A stretch of 6,237 nucleotides of DNA from Desulfobacteraceae bacterium (GTDB taxonomy: Bacteria > Desulfobacterota > Desulfobacteria > Desulfobacterales > Desulfosarcinaceae): the NCBI GenBank assembly GCA_027025615.1, contig JALVQM010000128.1, positions 1 through 6,237 of the forward strand, in the 5' to 3' direction. Positions within the stretch are counted from its first letter, which is position 1; the number at the start of each line of letters is the position of its first letter. Positions 6,176-6,237 of the stretch are shown piece by piece. Under the pieces are notes generated by a model. That model worked only from the letters and a program-made list of their open reading frames with translations, did no database searches and was not told where the DNA came from. The position numbers and the translations under genes were made by a program.

Positions 6176-6237
6176 CTAGTAACGTTTTGAACGAACTGCA
6201 CCAAGCAACATTCCCAACACCGCCATGACCAGTATTA
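6176..6237 (-). CDS. C-terminal end of a protein with hydrophobic segment and basic tail, 5' part outside window
   Basis: The last 19 codons of an open frame run from the window edge to a TAG at 6176-6178 and read ILVMAVLGMLLGAVRSKRY. The shape is a hydrophobic helix ending in a short basic cluster at the extreme C-terminus. This is typical of surface-protein sorting signals (PEP-CTERM, LPXTG and relatives). It also fits a plain tail anchor or the last membrane helix of any membrane protein. The diagnostic motif (for example PEP) would lie just outside the window, so the class cannot be settled. The reading is supported by the good stop position, the hairpin 22 bases downstream and the same strand as the operon. 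With so few codons, a chance open frame is not excluded. Confidence 0.5.
   Translation of the reverse strand, partial: ILVMAVLGMLLGAVRSKRY

Overview
The window is almost entirely one minus-strand operon for making an activated sugar and exporting a surface polysaccharide (O-antigen or capsule type). The layout is bacterial: short intergenic gaps, AAGGA-type Shine-Dalgarno sites and an ABC-transporter (Wzm/Wzt) export system. Base composition is near balanced. I cannot place the organism to genus; an anaerobic Firmicute or a deltaproteobacterium would fit, but this is only an impression.

Read in the direction of transcription (right to left), the window begins with the last 19 codons of a gene (6176-6237) whose product ends in a hydrophobic stretch and a basic tail. 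A strong hairpin follows (6127-6153), then a leader of about 90 bases with no convincing promoter. Seven closely packed genes come next: glucose-1-phosphate cytidylyltransferase (rfbF, 5260-6033); an extended SDR epimerase/reductase (4201-5247); an RmlC/RfbC-family sugar epimerase (3625-4158); a Rossmann-fold oxidoreductase with a C-terminal SAF domain (2316-3611); a cytosolic SGNH-family esterase (1654-2319); the ABC permease Wzm (769-1635); and the ABC ATPase Wzt (1-740), cut by the window edge. Gaps in that order are 12, 42, 13, -4 (ATGA overlap), 18 and 28 bases, so a single polycistronic message is likely.

The inferred logic is as follows. RfbF makes CDP-glucose. The SDR, the cupin epimerase and the SAF oxidoreductase then convert it, or a derivative, into an unidentified sugar. 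The SGNH enzyme may edit acyl groups. Wzm/Wzt exports the finished glycan. The known CDP-sugar route uses RfbG (4,6-dehydratase) and RfbH (3-dehydratase), and neither is in the window. The three enzymes that follow RfbF are a different set. This is the most interesting point here: the cassette may make a CDP-sugar that is not one of the classical 3,6-dideoxyhexoses. No glycosyltransferase, RNA gene, insertion sequence or CRISPR array is visible.
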